Assembly (NCBI GenBank): GCA_047620505.1
Contig: JBLHKS010000260.1
Coordinates: 1-9,178 of the forward strand
DNA: 9,178 bases
DNA from: JBLHKS01 sp047620505
Lineage (GTDB): Bacteria > Verrucomicrobiota > Verrucomicrobiia > Verrucomicrobiales > DEV007
Reading direction: 5' to 3'
The position numbers were made by a program, and so were the translations under genes. Positions 1 to 7,889 of the stretch are shown piece after piece. Position 1 is the first letter of the stretch; each line of letters starts with the position of its first letter. The notes below the pieces were generated by a model. It saw only the letters and a list, made by a program, of their open reading frames with translations. It did no database searches and was not told the DNA's origin.

Positions 1-3000
1 GCAAACGCCGCTGTTGAGATTCACGCCGAACGATTTTTAGCAAAATGGGAAGAGTTTAGTTCGCTGACTGGTCAAACCGATTCAACTGGCAAAATCAGTT
101 TTGAACTCCCGCTTCAGGGCCGCTACTTCACCGGTCAGGAGCTCCACCTGGGTGATGCCGTGATTCAGCTTCGGGCTCTCGTTACCGATGGAACCGGCGA
201 ACGCCGCCAGACGATTCACCAGGTGAAATTGACCACAACGCCGCTCCGGGTTGAGGTTTTTCCGGAAAGCGGAGAGCTGGTTCAAGGCGTGAACAATCGA
301 GTCTATTTTGTTGCCGCCTTCGCCGATGGCTCCCCTGCCAAGGCGCGAATCGTGACCAAGGGAGCGGGCATCGTGGAAACGAACGAGCTGGGAATCGCGA
401 AGATCGTGATTCGGGCAAACGAGCAAACTCAGAAAATCGAATTCGAAGCCCAAACCGACGACGGAACGCGGCTTCGGACAGTCAGGCCGCTGAGTCTCGG
501 TGAATCCCGCGAAGGAATCCTGCTCCGAACCGATCGAGTCGCCTACCGGCAAGGCGAAGCTGCGAACCTGTCGATTTATTCGGCAACGTCTGCGCGTAAA
601 GTTTTTGTGGATGTTGTGAAAGAGGGCCGCAGCTTTTCGACCGCCGTGATCGAAGTCGAACGGAGTCGAGGTTCACACACGATCGACCTACCGTCGGACC
701 TCGCCGGAACCGTCCAGCTCCAGGCCTACGCGATTCTCAAAAGCGGCAGAATCGTGAGCGACACGAAGCTAATCCAGGTTCATCGCGCTCAGCAGCTGCT
801 GGTCGAGGCCAAGCTCGATGCCGAATCTTACAAGCCGGCCGAAACGGCGATGATCGAGTTTCTCGTGAAATCGAAGGACGGCGATCCGGTCGAAGCCGCG
901 CTCAGCCTCGCTGCCGTCGACGAAGCTGTTTTCGCGTTGAACGACGCCCGGCCGGAGCTGGAAGAGATGGTTTTCCTGATTCAAGAGGAGCTGCTCAAGC
1001 CGCGAGCCCAGGTTACGGCCGAATCGCCCGCGGATTTCACCCGCACGCCAGACGAGATCGATACGTTAGTCCAGGAAGCGAATGTTGTCGGCTTCGCAGC
1101 CGCAAAAGGTGCCGACGACGCGCCCACGAGCGCAACCGGCGAGACGATTCATGATCGATGGGACCAGATCAAAAAGGACCGCGTCGATCATCGGCTTTTG
1201 AGCATTCGGCTTTTCGCGTTGATTCCGCTCGTCGGCCTGATTCCTGCATTTTTGCTGCTCACGGGCTACTCCGTTTCTCGAATCGGCTACCAACCGCGAG
1301 GCACGGAGGAAAAACTCCAGGCAGAAGCGTTTCGGCTCAGGATGATGGCCATGTTTCGGATTCTCGCCTTCGGAATTCTCCTTTTCCCGATTTTGCTGAT
1401 CGGAATCCGCACTGGGATCATTCCTTCAGCGATAACCACGGCGATCGTCTTCGTTTTTCTGTTCCTCGGCCCCGCAGTTTGGCTGACGGTGATCGCGGGC
1501 GAGCTCCGGCGTTTGCCTTACGTCGAAAAGAACCTGCTTTTGTTCGTCCGGATGATTCGGCTGGTCCCAGCGATTTACTCGTTTACCGCAGCGGTCGTCA
1601 TCGGGAAAGTCCTGGCGGAGGCGATCGACGAACGATCGATTTCGGACCCCTTCGAAGGATTTTTGACGTTCGTCAGCATCGGAGCAGTCGTCTTTTCGCT
1701 GGCGTTCGTGCTCTTTCTGCGAAGTTCGCTCGGAGCACTCGGCTCAACCGCGAAGAACTCGCGAAATCTCGCAATCAGCGTGGCAGCCGCGACGATTCTA
1801 ACAATCGCTCTGGTCGTGGTCTCATTCCCGTGGCTGGGTTCGGGAGAAAAGTCCGCAGGAGGGGCAGCGTCGGGAGCCCCCCAATCGACGAACAACTTTC
1901 CAGCAGCTGCTGTCGAGCCGATTCGCGTCAGAAAGCTGTTTCCGGAAACTCTGCTCTGGCAGCCTCAGCTGGTAACCGATGAAAATGGGAAGGCACAAAT
2001 CGAACTCGAACTCGCGGATTCGATCACGACGTGGCGGCTGAGCGGAAGCGCGGTAAGCCGAGGAGGTCAGCTAGGCTCGTTTCAGCGCGGAATTCAGGTT
2101 TTCCAGGATTTCTTCATCGACATCGACTTCCCAAACGAGCTGACTCAAAATGACGAAGTCGCTGCGCCGATCGCGATTTTCAACTATCTCGACAAGCCCC
2201 AAACCATCCAACTTGAAGCCGCCGCAGCCGACTGGTTCGAGTTCGTTGGCGATTCTCCTGAAAAGACGATTGAGATCGGAGCCGGTGAAATTTCCAGCAC
2301 CAATTTCCGAATCCGCGCGCTCAAGCCGGGGCGTCACAGCTTCCGCGTTTCAGCGAGAGGAACTTCACTTTCTGATTCAGTTGAGCGAACGGTTCGAGTT
2401 AAGCCAGACGGAAGGCGGATCGAACAAGTTGTGAACGGTCGTCTAGATAAAGCGGCCCAGGCTTCGATCACAATTCCGGCTAACGCCGTAGTCGGCGGCA
2501 ATGACCTCTACTTGAAAGTCTACCCAGGCGCGTTCAGCCAGGTTGTCGAAGGCATGGATTCGATTTTCCGGATGCCGAGCGGGTGCTTCGAGCAAACTTC
2601 GTCGACGACCTACCCGAACGTCCTCGTCTTGAGCTATCTTCAGCGAACTCGCCAAACTAAGCCGGCCATCGAATTGAAAGCGCTCAATTTCATCGCTCAA
2701 GGCTATCAGCGGCTGATTTCCTACGAAATTTACGGCGGTGGCTTCGAATATTTCGGCAACGCGCCCGCCAATGAAATCCTGACCGCTTACGGATTGATGG
2801 AATTCAGCGATATGGCGGAAGTTTACGATGTCGACCCAAAACTGATCAGTCGGACGCGGGAATGGCTGATTTCGCGATGCGGAAACGACGGAAGTTTCGG
2901 CAATTCGCGCGCAACGGCTTACATCGCGTGGGCAATCGCAGAAGCCGGTGGGGCGAAACAGCTCAAGCTCACTCTAGATTATCTTGCGCGTGAAACAGAC

Positions 3001-3969
3001 GATTCGAACGACGCTTATGCACTTGGAGTGAACGCGAACGCACTCCTCGCAGCAGGCCGAAAATCCGAAGCTCGCGAAATTCTAAAGCAGTTGAGCGCGC
3101 TCGGTAAGAACGATGGTGATCTCGTTTTCTGGCCAGTCGATGGAGTCGGGCCAATGCACTCGATGGGTGATTCGCTAACGATCGAGACTACCGCGATCGT
3201 GGTTCAAGCGATGCTTCGAGCAAACTACGAAGTTGGGACGGCTCACAAAGCATTGGAGTGGCTGATTTCGAAGCGCGACGGGGCCGGAACCTGGTTTTCG
3301 ACGCAGGCGACCGTTCAGGCGATGCGGGCTTTGCTGATTGGTGCTGAGTCGGTTGGGGAAACCGCCGAAACGGAAGTTCAGATCAGCGTCAACGGATCAG
3401 CAGTCGAGCCACTGCAAATCAACGCCGAAAACGCCGATGTTTTCCACCTGATCAGCCTGACTGAGCACGTAAAAGCCGGCGTGAACGCGGTCGAAATGAC
3501 TGCGGGCGGCAATTCGAACCTCGCGTGGCAGATTGTCTCGGTTCACTACGATCCGGCTTCCGAAGAGCCTCAAGAACCCAGCAAGGTTCTTGAAATCGAG
3601 ACCAAATACAGCGCCGATCGGCTCGAAGTAAACGATCTGCTAAAGGTCCAGGTGATTCTCCGCTACAACCGGCCTGAACCCGCTCGAATGACTTTGGTCG
3701 ATCTGGGAATCCCGCCTGGATTCCAAGTTGAAACGGCTTCGCTCCAGCAGCTGCTGGATGACGGGCAAATCGAGCGGTACGAGATAAAAGGTAACCAGGT
3801 CAGTCTCTATCTCGACCAAATTCCCGGTGGCGGAAAACCTGTGAACCTCGGATACGAGCTGCGTGCAAAATTCCCGATCAACGCGCAAGCCCCGCCGAAT
3901 GCAGCCTGGCAATTTTATGAGCCCGAGGTTCGTGCCGAAACAAAACCGACGCGGCTTACCATCGAGTGA
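1..3969 (+). CDS. Alpha-2-macroglobulin family protein with internal transmembrane block (5' partial)
   Basis: The frame is open from base 1, so the gene starts outside the window; 1322 codons are visible (numbered here from base 1). Bacterial A2M proteins are thought to trap attacking proteases: cutting of a bait region exposes a thioester that links covalently to the protease. Seen in order: macroglobulin-type beta domains (residues about 1-265, including TPLRVEVFPESG near 79 and LLRTDRVAYRQGE near 175); a bait-region-type domain ending in AAVDEAVFAL (about 266-313); six hydrophobic helices (about 401-613); a Gly/Ala/Ser-rich linker; an A2M domain beginning RKLFPETLLWQPQLV (about 644); a thioester domain with GCFEQ (Cys862, Gln865) and the later GDSLTIETTAIVVQAM; and a C-terminal receptor-binding-like domain containing VDLGIPPGF (about 1230). 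The family call is firm. The helices replacing the bait region are the odd part. No penicillin-binding protein 1C partner is visible. The gene converges on the minus-strand operon. Confidence 0.93.
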   Translation, partial: ANAAVEIHAERFLAKWEEFSSLTGQTDSTGKISFELPLQGRYFTGQELHLGDAVIQLRALVTDGTGERRQTIHQVKLTTTPLRVEVFPESGELVQGVNNRVYFVAAFADGSPAKARIVTKGAGIVETNELGIAKIVIRANEQTQKIEFEAQTDDGTRLRTVRPLSLGESREGILLRTDRVAYRQGEAANLSIYSATSARKVFVDVVKEGRSFSTAVIEVERSRGSHTIDLPSDLAGTVQLQAYAILKSGRIVSDTKLIQVHRAQQLLVEAKLDAESYKPAETAMIEFLVKSKDGDPVEAALSLAAVDEAVFALNDARPELEEMVFLIQEELLKPRAQVTAESPADFTRTPDEIDTLVQEANVVGFAAAKGADDAPTSATGETIHDRWDQIKKDRVDHRLLSIRLFALIPLVGLIPAFLLLTGYSVSRIGYQPRGTEEKLQAEAFRLRMMAMFRILAFGILLFPILLIGIRTGIIPSAITTAIVFVFLFLGPAVWLTVIAGELRRLPYVEKNLLLFVRMIRLVPAIYSFTAAVVIGKVLAEAIDERSISDPFEGFLTFVSIGAVVFSLAFVLFLRSSLGALGSTAKNSRNLAISVAAATILTIALVVVSFPWLGSGEKSAGGAASGAPQSTNNFPAAAVEPIRVRKLFPETLLWQPQLVTDENGKAQIELELADSITTWRLSGSAVSRGGQLGSFQRGIQVFQDFFIDIDFPNELTQNDEVAAPIAIFNYLDKPQTIQLEAAAADWFEFVGDSPEKTIEIGAGEISSTNFRIRALKPGRHSFRVSARGTSLSDSVERTVRVKPDGRRIEQVVNGRLDKAAQASITIPANAVVGGNDLYLKVYPGAFSQVVEGMDSIFRMPSGCFEQTSSTTYPNVLVLSYLQRTRQTKPAIELKALNFIAQGYQRLISYEIYGGGFEYFGNAPANEILTAYGLMEFSDMAEVYDVDPKLISRTREWLISRCGNDGSFGNSRATAYIAWAIAEAGGAKQLKLTLDYLARETDDSNDAYALGVNANALLAAGRKSEAREILKQLSALGKNDGDLVFWPVDGVGPMHSMGDSLTIETTAIVVQAMLRANYEVGTAHKALEWLISKRDGAGTWFSTQATVQAMRALLIGAESVGETAETEVQISVNGSAVEPLQINAENADVFHLISLTEHVKAGVNAVEMTAGGNSNLAWQIVSVHYDPASEEPQEPSKVLEIETKYSADRLEVNDLLKVQVILRYNRPEPARMTLVDLGIPPGFQVETASLQQLLDDGQIERYEIKGNQVSLYLDQIPGGGKPVNLGYELRAKFPINAQAPPNAAWQFYEPEVRAETKPTRLTIE
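1201..1839 (+). other. Six predicted transmembrane helices inside the A2M bait-region position
   Basis: Six hydrophobic stretches of about 20-24 residues are encoded at roughly 1201-1272, 1348-1407, 1432-1500, 1558-1617, 1660-1722 and 1768-1839. Loops 1-2, 3-4 and 5-6 carry several Arg/Lys, while loop 4-5 is acidic (AEAIDERSISD). By the positive-inside rule, loops 1-2, 3-4 and 5-6 would be cytoplasmic, leaving both flanking A2M halves outside the membrane. The block lies between the bait-region-type domain and the A2M domain. No catalytic motif of an intramembrane protease (such as HExxH) is visible. Helix boundaries were judged by eye. Confidence 0.8.
2584..2595 (+). other. Thioester motif C-F-E-Q of the A2M thioester domain
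   Basis: Codons TGC TTC GAG CAA encode Cys-Phe-Glu-Gln in the context MPSGCFEQTSSTTYPN. Family knowledge: the Cys and Gln side chains form the internal thioester that reacts with the trapped protease. Animal proteins have GCGEQ, and bacterial ones commonly have another residue at the third position (CLEQ in E. coli YfhM). Both reacting residues are present, so the domain should be chemically competent. Confidence 0.9.
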
Positions 3970-3970
3970 G

Positions 3971-4708
3971 CTACGACGAGTCGGCAACCGGGGCTTCCAC
4001 CGGAAGTTTCGGCGTTTCGGGTTCGTCTGGCTCAGCCGATTCGAACTTCCAGCCCAACTCTTTATACTCAGCCTCAATCTTTTCGGTAAGCCGCTCAAGA
4101 TCAGCCTCGCGAGTGATCGAAACGAGATAACGCCGATTCCTCGTCGGCTTAAGTTCATCGATCATTTGAATCGGCGCTGCTTGCTGATCCTTGGGATAGC
4201 GCCGGAAATTCAACCCGCCAACTTTGGTCAAATCGACGCCGTCCAGCCAACGCTGAGCCGCGTCAAGATCCCGACCAGGGTAGACCAATTGTAGAATCCA
4301 ACGATCGCGAAGTAGAATTCGAATTGCTTCACGCTCGGCATCTCCATCCTTTAGCAAGATCATCGGGTGGCCTTTCCACTGCCCTCGCCGAAGGCCCGAA
4401 GCCAGCAGCTGCTCAGGCGTCAGTCGGAACGGACGCAGCTGATTTTCGTTCTCCGCAGTGTCACGAATCTCGACCATCACCTTGAGCGGCGTCTTGGTGC
4501 GCGCTTCGATGTCAGGCGGCAGAATTTCGGTAAATTCCCGCATCGCTTGGGAGAAAAATCCACGGGCAACGTAACTCCGAGCCTCAGATCTGGTGATCTC
4601 CCATCGGGGCAAAGGATCTGGGAGCACCTCAAGCAAAGCGCTCGGCGACGAAGGAATTGCTTCGCCCTGTTTTTGCGCCTGGAGCGAGCCCAAAGCGAAA
4701 AACGACAA
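3971..4708 (-). CDS. Hypothetical secreted protein, last gene of the pseudopilin operon
   Basis: I do not recognise this family. The coordinates use a TTG start giving 245 residues, but that start cuts a signal peptide in half. Reading upstream in frame adds LNHQAFIFLFA before LSFFALGSLQAQ, which gives a complete signal sequence ending at an Ala-Gln-like cleavage site. The first codon of that extension is CTG at 4741-4739, overlapping the stop of the preceding gene by four bases (CTGA); no ATG, GTG or TTG exists between there and the upstream in-frame stop at 4756-4754. The mature part is hydrophilic, with many Arg, Leu and Glu, no cysteine, a likely helix near ADLERLTEKIEAEYKELGW, and a Pro/Glu-rich tail (EPDEPETPKLPVEAP). 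It is not a prepilin. Position suggests an exported accessory factor of the pseudopilins, an inference from context only. Its stop is one base from the A2M stop. Confidence 0.75.
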   Translation of the reverse strand: MSFFALGSLQAQKQGEAIPSSPSALLEVLPDPLPRWEITRSEARSYVARGFFSQAMREFTEILPPDIEARTKTPLKVMVEIRDTAENENQLRPFRLTPEQLLASGLRRGQWKGHPMILLKDGDAEREAIRILLRDRWILQLVYPGRDLDAAQRWLDGVDLTKVGGLNFRRYPKDQQAAPIQMIDELKPTRNRRYLVSITREADLERLTEKIEAEYKELGWKFESAEPDEPETPKLPVEAPVADSS

Positions 4709-4737
4709 CGCAAAAAGGAAAATGAACGCCTGGTGAT

Positions 4738-7700
4738 TCAGTGGTCGAGATACTTAAAATACAGAATTCGATACTTAATCACAGCGTCCGCCGGGTTATA
4801 AGCATCTGCAAGTGAAGACCTCGTGTAGGGCACCTCTGGAAACAAGGCATCGTATTTCATGTCAGCCTGAGTTGGTCCATCGAGCGCGGCGAATTTCGCC
4901 TTCGGCCCAGGCGGAGTTGGCGGCGATCCGGGAACCTGGCGCCCATCTTCGTTGCCAGTTACGATTCCCCCACTCGCTTCTGGGTCGCCTTTTGCGATCC
5001 GATCCCAAATTCCGCGAGTCGTGGTGTGGCCGTTCCCAGGAACGCCGTCTTTTCCGGGCCAGACATGACGTTCGACCAAGGCAAAGAACCGTCTTTCTCC
5101 AACAACGCTGTCTCCCCACTGAAACTCATCGTAGGCCTTGTTGCTCGGATCCTTTCGGACCGACTGGGCGATTCCCCAAACTCCAAAACTGTTCGATTGC
5201 GTCGTCAACGCGCTCGCCATGTTACGAAGGAGGCTCTCCTTTTCCCAATCGGTTTCCCCCTCGGCGTAGCCCGCAACCTCAGCAATTTCCCCAACGTAAT
5301 CGAAGACTTCGTTGTTCTTTTGATAATTCAAAGCTGCCTTGGCAAACTGCTCAATCTGCGGATCCGGCCGGAGATTACGGAAGACCGCCAAAGTCGAAAG
5401 CGTTCGCTCAGGAGGCTGGAAATTTGGGCTATCAGCCGGATAAATCCGGTTGTTCAGATTTATCTTTCCAGCTGTCGCATTAAGATAAGAAACTGCAGAC
5501 CAAGTGTCGGGAAGACTCCTCGCTGCATTCCAATGCGCCCGCGGCATCGGATATCCGGAAGCTAATAGATCGAGTAATATCCAGTCGGGCGTTCCTTGCT
5601 GATCTGGAGAAAGGGAAAGCGTCTTCCAAGGTTCGCTAGACTGGATTCCAGTGTGAACTGTCGACCAGAAGGCATTTGAAGGAATTCGCCCTCCAAATCG
5701 AAGCCCTGAACCTATGCTCATCGGCCCGGCCTCGACAACCGTGCCGAGGTCAGCCAGTTGGATGGACTTGAATTTACTGAATTCGTTCCCCTCTTCAGGC
5801 GGTTGAATCGTGTTCGGTTCGCCCATCGAGTCCTGACCCGGGTCCAGCGCAATCCAGTCGTCCGTCGTCCGGCTGACGCGCGGGTCTTCGACTTCCCAAC
5901 TTACAAAGTAGTCTGGATCGGGAAAAGTCAGATCCACCTTAAAGTCAGCCGTCAGGACATCTTTGGTGTTGTTGGTTCCAAGCGGAACGACTTGCTTACA
6001 ACGCGGACCAGGCCCTGCGAGCCCGACTCTAAACGAAAGCTCAACATCGATAACCTGATTCGCCTCAAATTCGGCCGCTTCAGTCGGCTCATCGGTGACG
6101 GTCTCTCCATCTTCGCTGAGGTAGAATGCGCCAGAACTGGCGACCGTGTAATTTTCGCCCAAACCACCTTCGGTCGGCGCAATCGAGCCGTGCTGTTCAG
6201 CAATAAGTTTCCGCATGTCCTCAGAATCCCAGCTATCGTCGTCCAACTCCAATTCCGCGTCGCCTGCCTCTATTTTGAGAAAATCGACCTTCGCCGGAAA
6301 CGGATTCTGTCTTAGCAAAGGTCCCATCGGGTGCATGTAGTATTCCACTTCGTAGCGGTACAAGAGCCGGAACATTCGCTCGCCCTCGTCCGTAAAAAAT
6401 TCCTCTGGAATCACGACAAATTTGATTTCGTTCAAATGCGGACCGGGAGTTTGAGGCAGCATCGGATCTGCGCCCGGATCTTCATCGAAATTATCATTAA
6501 TTCGCCAGTAGCTCTGCTCAGGAATCTTCCCATCTTCATCATCAGACTCCAGAAAATTTGAGCTGGTCACCAGCTTTGCGTATTCGTCTGGAAACGCACC
6601 CGGATTCAACGACACCGGCGTTGTTGCCAATCGCGACATCGTCATCAGATTGAGAATGATCTGAGCCGATTCTCGACCACCGTATTTGTTGCGAAGGGAC
6701 GTCATTTGTCCGCCGTTCCCCCAGCCCGGCAGCTTTCTGCCAAAATAATTGGCCAGCACCTTGCCTGTGGAAAGAGTCATTGCGTTACTATCTTTGAGCT
6801 GAGCCGCTGTGGCTTCCGCTGTGTCCACTTCATAGCCAGGACTGCTGAAAATGGCCTGAAAATGCGAATCTTTCCCGTTGGTGAACGGCTGTTGATAGGC
6901 AGGTCCAGCGTCGAGAGAACTCGGCTGGTGCAACGAGAATAACCGCGAGCGGCCGAACACATTGAATTCCGGCGAGCGGCCGTAAAACGTAAAGTGCCAG
7001 CGCTTTTCGTTCATCCATTCCCGCGCCTCTCGTCCGCGCATTTCTGTATAGTTAATAACAGAATCAGGAAAGCGGTGAAACCCGTGTAGAAACTGATGAT
7101 TAAACAAGCGCGACATCTTGAATTGATCGGGATCATCAAAGAGAACATCGACATTGATCGAAGATGGGTGCCCGAGCGAAACGATCTCGTGGTAGTCTGG
7201 AGCGGGACGGACTTGTGGCGTAGGAAACCCGGCTCGCAGCTGCGCAGCCCAATCGCCGCCATCAGGATCCCAAGTAGGTTTGCCCAGCGCAGTGCTGACG
7301 TTGACCTTGGTGGACTCATCATCGATCCAGAATGCGTAGCGACCACGCAGTTTGTTGGACCTTGATGCTTGTCTCGCCGGATCGCTCAAAACCGGAATCC
7401 AAGCAATGCGCATTTCCGGCGGTTTCTCGTCGTCGGGATTCATTGCGATCGGTCCGGTACTATTTCCAGGAATCGGTCGATTCAAATCGACAGAATATGC
7501 GTCAGGCGGATCGTTGGAATTTACCGGTGGCGAAATACCGCTATGCAAATCGATATGCTCTGATCTACCACCTCGAATTACCGTCAGTCTGCCCGGATTC
7601 GTCACCCAGTTCACGGCACTAGCAGCTGCTGGAGCGGAAATTGGCTCCGGTTCCGGAATATTTGAACGCAAAATGTCGATCGCGTGCGCTAAAGCTCCGT

Positions 7701-7878
7701 CGGCAAGCAATTTGGTGCGGTGTGTTTTTTCAACCGCGCTAGCGACGCCCAATTCAGTCGTCATGCTTGAAATATAACCAAGCACAAGCACCGAAAGCAC
7801 TGACAATGCGATCAGCACCATCAGCAGAGCAACCCCGCGTTGGCCTTGTCGGGATTCCCGTTTTGAGTTGGTCCGCAT
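4738..7878 (-). CDS. Verru_Chthon cassette protein A-like giant pseudopilin (GspK-like N-terminus)
   Basis: The 1046-residue protein begins with a basic leader, then QRG followed by VALLMVLIALSVLSVLVLGYISSM, a class III (prepilin-type) signal with expected cleavage after Gly15 and a membrane helix at about 16-38. Mature position 5 is Met, not the Glu typical of pilins, as in GspK, the tip-capping minor pseudopilin of type II secretion, which also lacks Glu5. GspK is about 300-350 residues, so this protein is about three times larger. GRYAFWIDDESTKVNVSTA (about 177-195) and the RILYFKYLDH end resemble Verru_Chthon cassette protein A, from memory of that family. Two acidic stretches (about 440-473 and 537-607) and a Pro/Gly-rich linker (PGSPPTPPGPK) precede the C-terminus. 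The ATG start is supported by GAGGT six bases upstream. Likely role: tip or adaptor of a pseudopilus in the inner membrane and periplasm. Gene C precedes it by nine bases. Confidence 0.85.
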   Translation of the reverse strand: MRTNSKRESRQGQRGVALLMVLIALSVLSVLVLGYISSMTTELGVASAVEKTHRTKLLADGALAHAIDILRSNIPEPEPISAPAAASAVNWVTNPGRLTVIRGGRSEHIDLHSGISPPVNSNDPPDAYSVDLNRPIPGNSTGPIAMNPDDEKPPEMRIAWIPVLSDPARQASRSNKLRGRYAFWIDDESTKVNVSTALGKPTWDPDGGDWAAQLRAGFPTPQVRPAPDYHEIVSLGHPSSINVDVLFDDPDQFKMSRLFNHQFLHGFHRFPDSVINYTEMRGREAREWMNEKRWHFTFYGRSPEFNVFGRSRLFSLHQPSSLDAGPAYQQPFTNGKDSHFQAIFSSPGYEVDTAEATAAQLKDSNAMTLSTGKVLANYFGRKLPGWGNGGQMTSLRNKYGGRESAQIILNLMTMSRLATTPVSLNPGAFPDEYAKLVTSSNFLESDDEDGKIPEQSYWRINDNFDEDPGADPMLPQTPGPHLNEIKFVVIPEEFFTDEGERMFRLLYRYEVEYYMHPMGPLLRQNPFPAKVDFLKIEAGDAELELDDDSWDSEDMRKLIAEQHGSIAPTEGGLGENYTVASSGAFYLSEDGETVTDEPTEAAEFEANQVIDVELSFRVGLAGPGPRCKQVVPLGTNNTKDVLTADFKVDLTFPDPDYFVSWEVEDPRVSRTTDDWIALDPGQDSMGEPNTIQPPEEGNEFSKFKSIQLADLGTVVEAGPMSIGSGLRFGGRIPSNAFWSTVHTGIQSSEPWKTLSLSPDQQGTPDWILLDLLASGYPMPRAHWNAARSLPDTWSAVSYLNATAGKINLNNRIYPADSPNFQPPERTLSTLAVFRNLRPDPQIEQFAKAALNYQKNNEVFDYVGEIAEVAGYAEGETDWEKESLLRNMASALTTQSNSFGVWGIAQSVRKDPSNKAYDEFQWGDSVVGERRFFALVERHVWPGKDGVPGNGHTTTRGIWDRIAKGDPEASGGIVTGNEDGRQVPGSPPTPPGPKAKFAALDGPTQADMKYDALFPEVPYTRSSLADAYNPADAVIKYRILYFKYLDH

Positions 7879-7884
7879 TCCGGG

Positions 7885-7889
7885 ACCTC
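7885..7889 (-). promoter_or_regulatory. Shine-Dalgarno sequence for the protein A gene
   Basis: On the minus strand TGAGGTCCCGGAATG contains GAGGT six bases before the ATG at 7878-7876. It shares two bases with the TGA stop of the preceding gene, so ribosomes finishing gene C would be placed to restart on gene A. Confidence 0.6.

Noticed and set aside
160..162. GTG at 160 as the start of the A2M gene
   Set aside because: The same frame is open back to base 1 and the upstream residues continue a beta-domain sequence, so the gene is truncated by the window edge instead.
82..552. A 156-codon minus-strand open frame opposite the A2M gene
   Set aside because: It has no recognisable domain and lies antisense to a well-supported family protein.
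1201..1839. The membrane block as a fused intramembrane protease or transporter
   Set aside because: No HExxH, GxSx or GxGD-type motif and no transporter signature are visible; the hydrophobic segments look like plain anchors.
1158..1982. A 274-codon plus-strand open frame overlapping the A2M gene
   Set aside because: It lies wholly inside the membrane-block region in another frame. Its product is Arg/Ser-rich with no recognisable domain, typical of a shadow frame.
3991..4009. Small hairpin (CTTCC, loop ACC, GGAAG) followed by TTT, as an A2M terminator
   Set aside because: There are only five Watson-Crick pairs plus G-T wobbles and a short interrupted T run, and it lies inside the coding sequence of the opposing gene. 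Too weak to annotate.
7352..7777. Plus-strand open frames opposite the protein A gene (also near 5026-5565 and 5758-6315)
   Set aside because: They are antisense to a 1046-codon gene with a clear prepilin start, and none shows a family motif or ribosome binding site.
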